DNA of 64,000 nucleotides, from positions 62,001 through 126,000 of the forward strand of contig CANKYF010000011.1 in NCBI GenBank assembly GCA_947487895.1. Reading direction: 5' to 3'. Made by a program: the position numbers and the translations under genes. Below, piece after piece: positions 19,501 through 29,466 of this stretch; positions within the stretch are counted from its first letter, which is position 1; each line of letters starts with the position of its first letter. This DNA comes from an uncultured Flavobacteriaceae bacterium. GTDB taxonomy: Bacteria; Bacteroidota; Bacteroidia; Flavobacteriales; Flavobacteriaceae. The notes beneath the pieces were generated by a model. That model was given only the letters and a program-made list of their open reading frames with translations, was not told the DNA's origin and ran no database searches.

Positions 19501-19532
19501 GAGGCTTTGATTTTAATTCAAAGCCTCTTTTT
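19501..19532 (+). terminator. Rho-independent terminator after susD
   Basis: A perfect 9-bp stem, GAGGCTTTG (19501-19509) and CAAAGCCTC (19519-19527), with a nine-base loop, followed by five T residues. It lies 30 bp after the SusD stop and 12 bp before the VCBS gene, so it should end or attenuate the sigma/SusCD transcript. Confidence 0.88.
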
Positions 19533-19543
19533 ACCTTTTATAT

Positions 19544-22500
19544 ATGAATAAAACGAAATACCTTTTTTACTTATTATTGTGTTTTTTAGCCTTTTTTTCA
19601 TGTGAAGAAACGTCTAAAAAACAATTCAGTCTTTTACAAGCTAAAGAAACAGGTATTTCGTTTTCTAATGATATCGTTGAAACAGATAGTCTAAACTATT
19701 TTAATTACCCTTACATGTATATGGGAGGAGGTATTTCAGCAGGAGATATCAATAATGATGGGTTGGTAGATTTATTCTTTACTGCTAATATGAAACCCAA
19801 TACGTTATATCTAAATAACGGTGATTTTAAGTTTGAGGATATCAGTGTCTCAGCTGGCATAGAAGGAGATGATAGATGGATTACTGGTACAACTATGGTA
19901 GATATTAATAATGATGGCTATCTAGATATTTACGTAAGTGTTTCTGGGAAAGGTGAAAATAGAAATAACCTGTTATACATAAATAATAAAGACAATACAT
20001 TTACTGAAAGAGCAGAGGAATACGGTATAGATGATAACGGACATACTACGCAAAGTACCTTTTTTGATTATGATAATGATGGGGATTTAGATATTTATTT
20101 GGCTAATTATCCGCCAACACCATTTAAAAGTCCAGTAAGCCTTTATAAACATAAAGCCAATAATCCAAAAATTGAAGAATCTGATATCTTATATAGAAAT
20201 AATGGAGATGACACGTTTACAGATGTTACTATAGAATCTGGAATTTTAAATTTTGGATTGTCATTAAGTGCAACTATAGGTGATTTCAATAATGATGGAT
20301 GGAAAGATATTTATGTCTCAAATGATTTTGATTCAGCAGATTACCTTTATATGAATAATAGAGATGGGACCTTTTTAGAGACAGCAGGAAATACATTAAA
20401 TCATACAGCACAATATGGGATGGGTGTAGATATAGCTGACTTTAATAATGATATGCTTATTGATATAGCTCAGGTAGATATGACTCCTGAAGATAACAGA
20501 AGATCTAAAGCCAATATGGCAAGTATGAACCCCGTTGGGTTTACTAAGATGGTAGATGCAGGATTAAATTATCAATACATGCAAAACTGTTTACAACTTA
20601 ATAGAGGTGTTGATGAAAAAGGAAATCCTGTATTTAGTGAAGTTTCAAGATTAGCAGGCATAGCTACTACAGATTGGAGTTGGTCTGTGCTTTTTGCTGA
20701 TTTAGATAATGATGGATGGAAAGATATAGCCATATCTAATGGTACCCGAAGAGATATTAATAATAGAGATTATTTTAACAATTTAAAAGCTAGAAATCAT
20801 TTTGGAGGCGTGAAATTAACAGCCGAAGAAATACAAAAAATACCATCAGAGAAAGTATCTAACTATGTTTATAAAAATACAGGGAACTATACTTTTAAAA
20901 ATGTAGTTGAAGAATGGGGATGGGAAGAAAAAACATTTTCTAATGGAGCAGCATATGCAGATTTAGATAACGATGGAGATCTAGACTATGTAGTAAATAA
21001 TATAGACCAACAAGTTTCAGTTTATAGAAATAATAATAGTTCTAATAATAACTACCTAAATATTAATTTAAAAGGACCTGAAAATAATATAAATGCTATA
21101 GGAGCAAAAGTTCAGATAATTTCTAAGAATTTAAAACAACATAATGAGTTAACATTATCAAGAGGATTTCAATCTTCAGTAGCGCCAGAAATTCATTTTG
21201 GTTTAGGTCAAGAAACACTTGTAGATCAGGTTAAAGTTGTTTGGCCAGATGGTTCGGTTTCTAAAATTAAAGATGTAAAAGCTAATCAAAACTTGGTAAT
21301 AAACTTTTCATCAGAAAAGCAATCTAAAGCACAAGTAGTAAAAGATCAGATAACCTTTAAAACGGTAAATCTTGACTCTTTACAAATAGATTTCAAACAT
21401 CAAGAAAACAAATACAATGATTACTTTTTTGAACCACTATTGCCTCATAAAACATCTATGATGGGGTCAGGAGCTGCAGTTTCAGATGTTAACGGTGATG
21501 GATTAGAAGATTTTTATATTGGTGGAGCCTCTAAGCAATCAGGGGAGCTTTACATTCAAAATTCTGAAGGGAAGTTTAGAAAATCAAACGTAGATACTTG
21601 GGAATTAGACGCTGATAAAGAAGATATTGGAGCATTGTTTTTTGATGCTGATAATGACGGTGATAAAGATTTGTATGTAGTAAGTGGTGGCAATGAACAA
21701 CTAGCTATTAATGATTCAACCTTTCAAGATAGACTTTATTTAAATGATGGAACAGGGAACTTTACCAAAGGTGCTCAAAATTTGCCAAAAATAAATACGA
21801 GTGGAGGAAGGGTAAAAGCGGGAGATTATGATGCTGATGGCGATTTAGATTTATTCGTTACTGGTAGATTAATGGTTGGTAAATATCCATGGCCATCAAA
21901 AAGTTATATACTAAATAATGAAAATGGAGTTTTTAGTGATGTTACGCCCCAATTGGCTCCAGAGTTTAAGGAATTAGGTATGATAACAGATGCTAATTGG
22001 ACTGATTTTGATGGTAATGGGACTCTTGATTTAATGATTGTGGGAGAATGGACTCCAATTTTGTTTTATAGCAATATTAATGGAGAATTTAAGAATATCA
22101 CAAAACATATTGGATTAGAAAACACAAATGGATGGTGGTCTAGTATTGCACAAGATGATTTTGATAATGATGGAGATATAGATTATGTGGTAGGTAACCT
22201 AGGCTTAAATTATAAATATAAGGCTTCTGTTTCTGAACCATTTGAGGTATATGCAGATGATTTTGATAAAAACGATAGAAAGGATATTGTTTTGAGTTAT
22301 TATAACTTTGGAAAACTATTTCCTGTGAGAGGTAAATCTTGTTCATCTCAACAAATTCCATCATTAAAAAAGAAGTTTGAAGACTATAGTTCTTTTGCGG
22401 TTGCAGGAGTTGAAGAAGTATATGGTGAAGAGGAATTAAAAAATGCTGAAATACATTATAAAGCTTATAATTTTGCTAGTAGTTATATAGAAAATTTAGG

Positions 22501-22837
22501 CAAAGGAACATTTAAACTTTCCAAACTTCCTAACGAAGCTCAATTCTCATCAGTAAATCAAATTGTGTCAAGAGATGTTGATAATGATGGCCTTAAAGAT
22601 CTAGTAATTGCTGGTAACTTATATGCTTCAGAAATAGAAACTCCAAGAAACGATTCAAGTGTTGGGGTGTATCTAAAGGGAAATGGCAAAGGAGAATTCT
22701 CAGTTGTTCCTAACGCGCAATGTGGGTTGTATATTAGAGGAGATGTCAAAGATTTGGTAACCATCAATATAATGGGAGAAGAGCATGTTATTGCTGTGAA
22801 AAATAATGATTATCCCCAATTTATTAAGATACACTAA
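19544..22837 (+). CDS. FG-GAP/VCBS repeat lipoprotein with ASPIC/UnbV domain
   Basis: A 1097-residue lipoprotein (lipobox FFSC, Cys20) with many calcium-binding-type propeller repeats of the form DxNxDGxxD (DINNDGLVDLF, DINNDGYLDIY, DYDNDGDLDIY, DFNNDGWKDIY, DVDNDGLKDLV). An ASPIC/UnbV domain lies at about 520-600 (AIGAKVQII, WPDGSVSKIKDVKANQ), and a second propeller occupies the C-terminal half. Proteins of this build often lie behind SusC/SusD genes in flavobacterial PULs. Their exact role is not established to my knowledge; surface glycan binding is an inference. A terminator precedes it, so expression may be weaker than susCD or separately driven. Confidence 0.9.
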   Translation: MNKTKYLFYLLLCFLAFFSCEETSKKQFSLLQAKETGISFSNDIVETDSLNYFNYPYMYMGGGISAGDINNDGLVDLFFTANMKPNTLYLNNGDFKFEDISVSAGIEGDDRWITGTTMVDINNDGYLDIYVSVSGKGENRNNLLYINNKDNTFTERAEEYGIDDNGHTTQSTFFDYDNDGDLDIYLANYPPTPFKSPVSLYKHKANNPKIEESDILYRNNGDDTFTDVTIESGILNFGLSLSATIGDFNNDGWKDIYVSNDFDSADYLYMNNRDGTFLETAGNTLNHTAQYGMGVDIADFNNDMLIDIAQVDMTPEDNRRSKANMASMNPVGFTKMVDAGLNYQYMQNCLQLNRGVDEKGNPVFSEVSRLAGIATTDWSWSVLFADLDNDGWKDIAISNGTRRDINNRDYFNNLKARNHFGGVKLTAEEIQKIPSEKVSNYVYKNTGNYTFKNVVEEWGWEEKTFSNGAAYADLDNDGDLDYVVNNIDQQVSVYRNNNSSNNNYLNINLKGPENNINAIGAKVQIISKNLKQHNELTLSRGFQSSVAPEIHFGLGQETLVDQVKVVWPDGSVSKIKDVKANQNLVINFSSEKQSKAQVVKDQITFKTVNLDSLQIDFKHQENKYNDYFFEPLLPHKTSMMGSGAAVSDVNGDGLEDFYIGGASKQSGELYIQNSEGKFRKSNVDTWELDADKEDIGALFFDADNDGDKDLYVVSGGNEQLAINDSTFQDRLYLNDGTGNFTKGAQNLPKINTSGGRVKAGDYDADGDLDLFVTGRLMVGKYPWPSKSYILNNENGVFSDVTPQLAPEFKELGMITDANWTDFDGNGTLDLMIVGEWTPILFYSNINGEFKNITKHIGLENTNGWWSSIAQDDFDNDGDIDYVVGNLGLNYKYKASVSEPFEVYADDFDKNDRKDIVLSYYNFGKLFPVRGKSCSSQQIPSLKKKFEDYSSFAVAGVEEVYGEEELKNAEIHYKAYNFASSYIENLGKGTFKLSKLPNEAQFSSVNQIVSRDVDNDGLKDLVIAGNLYASEIETPRNDSSVGVYLKGNGKGEFSVVPNAQCGLYIRGDVKDLVTINIMGEEHVIAVKNNDYPQFIKIH

Positions 22838-22978
22838 TATTGATTCGAAGATTCATTTAATAAAGGCTATTTAGTATATAAAAAGTCAATCTCTTTCAGA
22901 AGTCTATTGCTAATTTTCTGAATTAAGTAATTTAATTACTCTCATCTTTCAATAATAAGTAAAATATAAAAAGAATTT

Positions 22979-23020
22979 ATGCTACCCTTTTTTCTTTTAA
23001 GAGGGTCTTATTAATAGATG
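22979..23020 (+). promoter_or_regulatory. Conserved ACCC-N15-GGGTCTTA element, copy B
   Basis: ATGCTACCC (22979-22987), 15 bp, GGGTCTTA (23003-23010), 7 bp, ATG (23018). It matches copy A at 14214 in words and in both spacings. Here it lies about 95 bp upstream of the esterase gene that opens the GH3/gluconate operon, and no sigma or anti-sigma gene is next to it. It may put that operon under the same control as the sigma locus. Confidence 0.55.
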
Positions 23021-23060
23021 CGAGAGTATTTCAGTTTAGTTTAAGTTGAGTTTAGTTATT

Positions 23061-23102
23061 TGCGTTGGTAATCCTTTATTTTAAAAGAGGGTTCTCAACG
23101 CA
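23061..23102 (+). other. Leader hairpin just upstream of the esterase gene
   Basis: TGCGTTG (23061-23067) pairs exactly with CAACGCA (23096-23102); inside it AATCC pairs with GGGTT (one G-T pair). The hairpin ends 11 bp before the ATG at 23114, where it could affect ribosome access or protect the mRNA 5' end. No T-run follows. Confidence 0.55.
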
Positions 23103-23113
23103 TTTTAAAGTAT

Positions 23114-23989
23114 ATGGCGTTAAAATTTTACATATTATTTCTTTTGAGTTTTTTAGGTTTTGAAGATGTTTCGGGGCAAAAAAAAACTGCTGAATTTCAG
23201 TTTAAAGTAGATACTTTAATGAAGAAGCATATGTTTATTGCTTCAAATGGAATGCAAATGCCTTACAGGTTATTTACTTCAAATAGTACAGTAAAAGAAT
23301 CAAAACCATTAATAGTTTTTTTGCACGGAAGAGGAGATAGAGGTTCAGATAATGATTCAAAAATATATCATGAAGCAGGAATGATACTGAATTCAAATTC
23401 GCTGATAAATGAGGAGATGCAAAAAAAATATCCTTGTTATATCCTGGTACCACAATGTTCTGATATTACAAAAAATGAAGAATGGGCAAAGTGGATAGGG
23501 AACTCTCCTGAAACACCTTTTGAAGGTTTAAGAGATGATGGTAGTTATAGTATGAGTTCACAGCCTTCAAAATCAGGAGAAGCCGCTTTAGAACTTATAG
23601 AACAGCTTATAGAAGAAAAAAATATCGATGCAGATAGAGTTTATATTATGGGAGTGTCTATGGGAGGTTTTGGAACTTGGGAGTTTGTAGCACGGAAGCC
23701 ACATTTATTTGCCGCAGCTATACCAATGGCAGGATATTCAGATCCTAATCAATTAGAAAAAATTAAGCATATATCATTTTGGATATTTCATGGTGAAACA
23801 GATAAATGGAATCCTGTTCAAGGCTCTAGAACTATGCACAAACTATTGTTAGATAGTAATGCTGATGTTAAATATACTGAGTACGATAATACAGGACATG
23901 GAGAGGCATTTAAAAAGGCATTTAATGAGGAATATTTGATTCCGTGGTTATTTTCAAAAAGTAAGAACTCTAATTTATTTCAAAAATAA
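23114..23989 (+). CDS. Secreted alpha/beta-hydrolase, probable carbohydrate esterase or peptidase-like esterase
   Basis: A 291-residue protein with a signal peptide ending near VSGQ and an alpha/beta-hydrolase fold of the prolyl-oligopeptidase/phospholipase-carboxylesterase type. The catalytic triad is visible: Ser182 in GVSMGGFG, Asp230 in HGETDKWNP and His262 in NTGHGEAF. The oxyanion strand is IVFLHGRGDRG. Relatives in PULs often remove acyl groups from glycans, but the substrate cannot be read from sequence. It starts the seven-gene run that continues with GH3 after 2 bp. Confidence 0.85.
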   Translation: MALKFYILFLLSFLGFEDVSGQKKTAEFQFKVDTLMKKHMFIASNGMQMPYRLFTSNSTVKESKPLIVFLHGRGDRGSDNDSKIYHEAGMILNSNSLINEEMQKKYPCYILVPQCSDITKNEEWAKWIGNSPETPFEGLRDDGSYSMSSQPSKSGEAALELIEQLIEEKNIDADRVYIMGVSMGGFGTWEFVARKPHLFAAAIPMAGYSDPNQLEKIKHISFWIFHGETDKWNPVQGSRTMHKLLLDSNADVKYTEYDNTGHGEAFKKAFNEEYLIPWLFSKSKNSNLFQK

Positions 23990-23991
23990 TT

Positions 23992-26178
23992 ATGATAAAA
24001 AAACACTACAAAAAGATACTTACACTCATTCTCATAACCTCTATATGGAGCTCTTTAGAAGCTCAAAATGATAATGTCATAGAGCAAAAGATAGAAAGCA
24101 TACTTTCTCAATTAACATTGGAAGAAAAAGTAAATATGTGTCATGCACAATCTAAATTTAGTACTAAAGGAGTAGAACGGTTGGGTATACCCGAGATATG
24201 GATGTCAGACGGACCACACGGTGTAAGAGCTGAAATAAGTTGGGATGATTGGGCTTATGCAGGTTGGACAAACGATTCCATTACTGCATTTCCAGCGTTA
24301 ACATGTTTAGCATCTACTTTTAATCCAAACCTTGCAAAAGACTATGGATATAGTGTGGGAGAAGAAGCTAGATATAGAAAAAAAGATGTACTCCTTGGTC
24401 CTGGTGTTAACATTTACAGAACACCACTTAATGGACGAAATTTTGAATACATGGGAGAAGATCCTTTTTTAGCTTCAAAACTAGTGGTGCCATATGTTCA
24501 AGGTGTACAAGAAAATGGTGTTGCAGCATGTGTTAAGCATTTTGCACTAAATAATCAGGAACACTGGAGAGATAAAATTAATGTTGAAGTTAGTGATAGA
24601 GCACTTTATGAAATTTACTTGCCTGCATTTAAAGTAGCAGTTACAGAAGGGAAAACATGGGCTATCATGGGGGCTTATAACAAATTTAGAGGTGCTCACA
24701 CAACACATAGTCCTATTCTCCATAAAATATTAAAAACTGATTGGGCATTTGATGGTGTTGTGATAAGTGATTGGAGTTCTGCGCATTCAACTAAAGAGGC
24801 TGCTTTGTATGGTTTAGATATGGAAATGGGGACAGGAACAGATGGTTTAGGAACTACTACTGCAAATCATTATAGTAGTTATTATTTGGCAAATCCATTT
24901 CTGGAAGCTATTAAAAAAGGAGAAATAGAAGAAGCTATAGTTGATGACAAGGTAAGGCGTATTTTAAGATTGATGTTTAGAACAAATATGAGTTCTAATA
25001 GACCTTTAGGAAGAGTGAATAATACAGAACATCATGAAGTAGCACGAAAAGTAGCTACTGAAGGTATTGTTCTGCTTAAAAATGATAAGAACTTTTTTCC
25101 TATACAAGATAAAAAAGGACTAACAATTGCTGTAATTGGAGAAAATGCTACAAGATCTATGACAAAAGGAGGAGGTTCTTCAGAATTAAAACCAAAATTT
25201 GAAATATCGCCTTTAGAAGGTCTTAAAGACAGATATAAAAATGCAAAGATAATTCATGCTATGGGGTTTGCTTCTGGAGAATCAGTCTATGATCAAGTAT
25301 TACCATCACCTTACAATGCAGATTCTTTAAAAGTTGAAGCCATAGAAGTTGCAAAAAAAGCAGATATTGTTTTGTTTGTTGGAGGATTAAGTAAAAGCCA
25401 CCTTCAAGATTGTGAAGGCGATGATAGACAGCAATACCATCTTCCTTTTGGACAAGAAGAATTACTAAAAGAAATAAAAGCTGTAAATGGAAATTTAGGA
25501 ATGGTATTACTTACAGGAAATGCCGTTGAAATGTCTTGGTTAGATAAAGTTGATGGGCTAATTCAAGGTTGGTATTTAGGCAGTATGGCAGGAAATGCTT
25601 TGGCTGATGTTATTAGCGGAGATGTAAACCCTTCAGGGAAATTACCATTTTCATTCCCTAAAAAACTAGAAGATAATGCTGCACATTCTTTTGATGAATT
25701 ATCATATCCAGGAGATGGCACCAATCAATATTACAAAGAAGATATTTTAGTGGGTTACCGTTGGCACGATACTAAAAAGATTAAACCACTATTCGCTTTT
25801 GGTGAAGGCATGTCTTATACAGATTTTAAGTTGTCAGATATACAAACAGATAAAAAAAGTTATTCAGAAAACGAGTCCATTTCGGTTTCCTGTACTATTT
25901 CAAATGTAGGAGGTAGAAGCGGTAGTGAGGTTGTTCAGGTTTATGTAGGTAAGTCAAAGTCTAAGGTAAAAAGAGCTTTAAAAGAGTTAAAGGGATTTCA
26001 AAAAGTAGAAGTTGACTCAGGAAAAGGAGTTACAGCTAACATTGAAATTCCAGTAAGTGCTTTGGCATATTATGATGAAACAACTTCAAATTGGATTGTT
26101 GAGAAAGGAACTTACAACGTTTATGTTGGAAATGCTTCTAATAATATCTCTAAATCATTAAAGATTACCGTTAAATAA
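23992..26178 (+). CDS. GH3 beta-glucosidase (periplasmic)
   Basis: A 728-residue exo-acting glycoside hydrolase family 3 enzyme. It has a signal peptide (core LILITSIW, cleavage near LEAQ), an N-terminal TIM barrel with nucleophile Asp260 in VISDWSS, the substrate motif KHFALNNQE, a sandwich domain with the GGGSSELKP loop, and a C-terminal fibronectin-III-like domain (VGGRSGSEVVQVYVG). It should cleave non-reducing-end beta-glucosyl units from imported oligosaccharides. It begins 2 bp after the esterase. Together with a second, dissimilar GH3 in the same operon it suggests a glucan with more than one linkage or chain form. Confidence 0.94.
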   Translation: MIKKHYKKILTLILITSIWSSLEAQNDNVIEQKIESILSQLTLEEKVNMCHAQSKFSTKGVERLGIPEIWMSDGPHGVRAEISWDDWAYAGWTNDSITAFPALTCLASTFNPNLAKDYGYSVGEEARYRKKDVLLGPGVNIYRTPLNGRNFEYMGEDPFLASKLVVPYVQGVQENGVAACVKHFALNNQEHWRDKINVEVSDRALYEIYLPAFKVAVTEGKTWAIMGAYNKFRGAHTTHSPILHKILKTDWAFDGVVISDWSSAHSTKEAALYGLDMEMGTGTDGLGTTTANHYSSYYLANPFLEAIKKGEIEEAIVDDKVRRILRLMFRTNMSSNRPLGRVNNTEHHEVARKVATEGIVLLKNDKNFFPIQDKKGLTIAVIGENATRSMTKGGGSSELKPKFEISPLEGLKDRYKNAKIIHAMGFASGESVYDQVLPSPYNADSLKVEAIEVAKKADIVLFVGGLSKSHLQDCEGDDRQQYHLPFGQEELLKEIKAVNGNLGMVLLTGNAVEMSWLDKVDGLIQGWYLGSMAGNALADVISGDVNPSGKLPFSFPKKLEDNAAHSFDELSYPGDGTNQYYKEDILVGYRWHDTKKIKPLFAFGEGMSYTDFKLSDIQTDKKSYSENESISVSCTISNVGGRSGSEVVQVYVGKSKSKVKRALKELKGFQKVEVDSGKGVTANIEIPVSALAYYDETTSNWIVEKGTYNVYVGNASNNISKSLKITVK

Positions 26179-26215
26179 AATAACTATCTTAATCTAAATT
26201 AAATTTAGATAAATT

Positions 26216-27196
26216 ATGTTACAGAGAGTAATTTGTATTAGCGCAATAGCGATTTTGATAAGTTGTAATTCTAAAGAGAAAAAAACAAAAGTTGTTGAAA
26301 CTAATAAAAGTTTAGAAGCCGAAATAGAGTATAAAATAGCTTCAGATTTAGGTGAAGGTGCTTTGTGGAATTATAAAACGCAAGAATTGTATTGGATAGA
26401 TATTGAAAAAAAGTTACTCAATATTTACAATCCTGAAACTAAAGAAAACAAGACCATAAATATGCCTTCAAGAATAGGAACAGTAGTTCCTGTAAATTCT
26501 GAAGAAGTGTTGTCTGCTTTAGAGGATGGTGTGTATAAAACAAATTTAAAAACAGGAGTTTCAGAGTTGTTTGTTGATATGAGCGAACCATTGAAGGAGT
26601 GTCGATTAAATGATGGAAAAGTAGACCCAAATGGCAGATTTTGGGTAGGTTCCATGCATTGGGATCAGAAAAAAGGACATGCTAAACTTTTTAGTATAAA
26701 TGAAAAAGGAGCATTCAGTACTAAAATTGATAGTGTTACCATTTCTAACGGTATTGTTTGGACTTCAGATAAATCTACCATGTATTATATTGATACGCCA
26801 ACATCGCAAATAAAGGCTTTTGACTATAATGACGAAACAGGTGAAATTTCAAACGGAAGAGTTGCTGTAGAAATTGAAAAATCATTAGGACATCCTGATG
26901 GAATGGCTATTGATGAAGAAGATATGTTATGGGTAGGTATGTGGAACGGAAATGCAGTAATACGATTCAATCCTAAAACGGGAAAAATAATTCAAAAAAT
27001 TCCTGTACCGGCGCACAATGTAACATCCTGTGCCTTTGGCGGTGAAGATTTAGGTGTTTTATATATTACTTCAGCAAGAATAGATATGACTGAAGATGAA
27101 CTAAAAAAATATCCTAATTCAGGTTCAATATTTAAAGTTGTACCTGGTGTGAAAGGTGTAAAAAGTGCCTTTTATAAGGACCAATCAAAAAAATAA
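26216..27196 (+). CDS. SMP-30/gluconolactonase family lipoprotein
   Basis: A 326-residue SMP-30/Gluconolaconase/LRE-like six-bladed propeller with a lipoprotein signal (lipobox LISC, Cys17). Metal-site motifs of the family are present: Glu in LGEGALWN, Asn in RLNDGKVDPNGRFWVGSM, and Asp in GHPDGMAIDEEDMLWVG. The family hydrolyses sugar lactones such as glucono-1,5-lactone to the aldonic acid, using a divalent metal. Its export implies lactone opening in the periplasm or at the surface. Downstream genes for gluconate uptake and phosphorylation make gluconolactone the likely substrate. The next gene starts 4 bp later. Confidence 0.9.
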   Translation: MLQRVICISAIAILISCNSKEKKTKVVETNKSLEAEIEYKIASDLGEGALWNYKTQELYWIDIEKKLLNIYNPETKENKTINMPSRIGTVVPVNSEEVLSALEDGVYKTNLKTGVSELFVDMSEPLKECRLNDGKVDPNGRFWVGSMHWDQKKGHAKLFSINEKGAFSTKIDSVTISNGIVWTSDKSTMYYIDTPTSQIKAFDYNDETGEISNGRVAVEIEKSLGHPDGMAIDEEDMLWVGMWNGNAVIRFNPKTGKIIQKIPVPAHNVTSCAFGGEDLGVLYITSARIDMTEDELKKYPNSGSIFKVVPGVKGVKSAFYKDQSKK

Positions 27197-27200
27197 ACAA

Positions 27201-29462
27201 ATGAAAAATTATTACATACTATTTATTCTTTTATGCTTTTTAAGTTGTTCTAAAAATGGGCAAAGTGAAAAAAAAGCAATTAATGAAAGTGATGAAAAGT
27301 ATGAAGTAGTTATAAATGAGTTACTTTCAAAAATGACACTTGAAGAAAAAATTGGGCAAACCAATTTAAGAGGGACTTCAAGTAGAGCAAAAACCTTATC
27401 AGAAGAGTTAAAACAACAAGTAAGAGAAGGTAAGGTAGGCGCGTTATTGAACGTTATGAAAACTGAGTTTGTTGATGAATTACAAAAAATAGCAGTAGAG
27501 GAAAGTCCTAATAAAATACCTTTAATTTTCGCAAGAGATGTGATTCACGGTTTTAAAACTATGTTTCCAATTCCGTTAGGAATGGCAGCATCATGGGATG
27601 AAGATGTGGCAAGAACATCATCTCGAGTAGCAGCTATAGAATCAAGTTCAGTTGGAATTCGTTGGACGTTTGCCCCAATGTTAGACATTGCTAGAGATAG
27701 CCGTTGGGGAAGAATAGCTGAATCACCAGGAGAAGATCCGTATTTAGCCTCTATCTTAGGAAAAGCTTATGTTGAAGGATTTCAAGGAGATTCATTAAAC
27801 AACTCAACAAGTATTGCAGCTTGTGCAAAACATTACATAGGTTATGGTGCTGCTATTGGTGGTAGAGATTATAATACCACTTTAATTCCAGAGCCATTAT
27901 TACGCAATTTATATTTACCGCCATTTGAAGCAGCTTTAAATACTGGTGCTGCTACAGTAATGACATCATTTAATGAGATAAATGGTATTCCAGCTACAGG
28001 AAATGAATTCCTTTTAAAGGATGTTTTAAGAGACGAATTAAGCTTTGATGGCTTTGTTGTTAGCGATTGGGATTCAGTGGTTGAAATGATCACGCATGGT
28101 TACGCAAGAGATGAAAAACATGCAGGAGAGTTAGCAGCAAATGCAGGGCTAGACATGGAAATGACCAGTAAAGCTTATGAAAATAATCTTAAGGCTCTTA
28201 TTAAAGAAGGTAAAGTTTCAGAAAAACAATTAGATGTATTTGTAAAAAATATTCTTAGAGTAAAACTAAGATTAGGGTTGTTTAAAGAACCTTATAGAGA
28301 TGTAGCTAATGAAGCTAAATTTTATGAAAAGACACATCTTGAAAAAGCAAAAGAAGCAGCTATAAAGAGTACTGTAATGTTGAAGAACGAAGGTGTTTTA
28401 CCTTTAGCTAAAAGATCTAAAATAGCTTTAATTGGTCCTATGGCTGATGCACCTTTAGATCAAATGGGTACATGGACTTTTGATGGAGAAAAAGAACAGA
28501 CTATAACACCTTTAAATGCTTTTGAAGCAGCAGATGTTAATTACACTTATATTGCTGGGTTATCTCATAGTAGAGACCTGTCTAAGAAAGAGTTTAAAAA
28601 AGCTATAGCCGTAGCTAGAGCATCAGATGTAGTTGTTTTTGTAGCTGGAGAGGAAGCTATTTTATCTGGAGAAGCGCATAGTAGGGCTTCAATTGATTTA
28701 CCTGGAGCGCAGGAAAACTTAATTAAAGAATTAGCAAAAACAGGAAAATCAATTGTATTAGTAATTATGGCAGGAAGACCGATTACCATAACTAATGTAA
28801 TTGACGATGTAGATGCTGTTTTAATGTCTTGGCATCCAGGAACAATGGGAGGTGAAGCACTGCAAGAAATTATATTCGGGTTGGAGGAGCCACAGGGTAG
28901 ATTACCTGTGTCATGGCCAAAAACAGCAGGTCAATTACCATATTTCTACAATCATAAAAATACAGGGAGACCAGCAAATAAGAAAGATTATGTAGCTATG
29001 TATGATATTCCAATTGGTGCGTGGCAAAGTTCTTTAGGTAACGATTCTCATTATTTAGATGTTGGTTATACACCACATTTTCCATTTGGTTATGGTCTTG
29101 GTTACACAAATTTCAAATATGATAAGATTGAAGTGTCAAAAGATACGATCAGATTTAATGAAGATATTACCATAAAAGCAACGGTAACTAATACAGGAAC
29201 AAGAACAGGGAAAGAAGTTGTTCAGTTCTACATTCAAGATGTTGTGGGAAGTATTACCAGACCAGTTAGAGAATTAAAAGGGTTTGAGCATGTAAATTTA
29301 AAAGCAGGGGAAACTCAAGAAGTCAGTTTTACAATATCATCTAAGATATTAGAATTTACAAATAATAAATTGGTGAAAGCAGCAGAAGAAGGCGATTTTA
29401 ATGTTTGGATCGGACCACATTCAGCATCAGGTTTAAAGAGCGCATTTTATTTAAAAGATTAG
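27201..29462 (+). CDS. GH3 beta-glucosidase lipoprotein (BglX type)
   Basis: A 753-residue GH3 enzyme. I chose ATG 27201 because it gives a proper lipoprotein signal (lipobox FLSC, Cys16) and sits 4 bp after the lactonase stop; an upstream in-frame ATG at 27165 would place 12 polar residues before the signal. The barrel contains nucleophile Asp289 in VVSDWDSV, and SRWGRIAESPGEDPYL and KHYIGYGAA are typical of BglX. A C-terminal sandwich and fibronectin-III-like domain follow (NTGTRTGKEVVQFYIQD). It should act as an exo-beta-glucosidase in the periplasm. It differs clearly from the other GH3 of the operon. Confidence 0.93.
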   Translation: MKNYYILFILLCFLSCSKNGQSEKKAINESDEKYEVVINELLSKMTLEEKIGQTNLRGTSSRAKTLSEELKQQVREGKVGALLNVMKTEFVDELQKIAVEESPNKIPLIFARDVIHGFKTMFPIPLGMAASWDEDVARTSSRVAAIESSSVGIRWTFAPMLDIARDSRWGRIAESPGEDPYLASILGKAYVEGFQGDSLNNSTSIAACAKHYIGYGAAIGGRDYNTTLIPEPLLRNLYLPPFEAALNTGAATVMTSFNEINGIPATGNEFLLKDVLRDELSFDGFVVSDWDSVVEMITHGYARDEKHAGELAANAGLDMEMTSKAYENNLKALIKEGKVSEKQLDVFVKNILRVKLRLGLFKEPYRDVANEAKFYEKTHLEKAKEAAIKSTVMLKNEGVLPLAKRSKIALIGPMADAPLDQMGTWTFDGEKEQTITPLNAFEAADVNYTYIAGLSHSRDLSKKEFKKAIAVARASDVVVFVAGEEAILSGEAHSRASIDLPGAQENLIKELAKTGKSIVLVIMAGRPITITNVIDDVDAVLMSWHPGTMGGEALQEIIFGLEEPQGRLPVSWPKTAGQLPYFYNHKNTGRPANKKDYVAMYDIPIGAWQSSLGNDSHYLDVGYTPHFPFGYGLGYTNFKYDKIEVSKDTIRFNEDITIKATVTNTGTRTGKEVVQFYIQDVVGSITRPVRELKGFEHVNLKAGETQEVSFTISSKILEFTNNKLVKAAEEGDFNVWIGPHSASGLKSAFYLKD

Positions 29463-29466
29463 GGAT

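Noticed and set aside
27165-27200. Upstream ATG that would lengthen the second GH3 by 12 residues
   Set aside because: It overlaps the lactonase end and would place a polar stretch in front of a perfect lipoprotein signal that starts at 27201.
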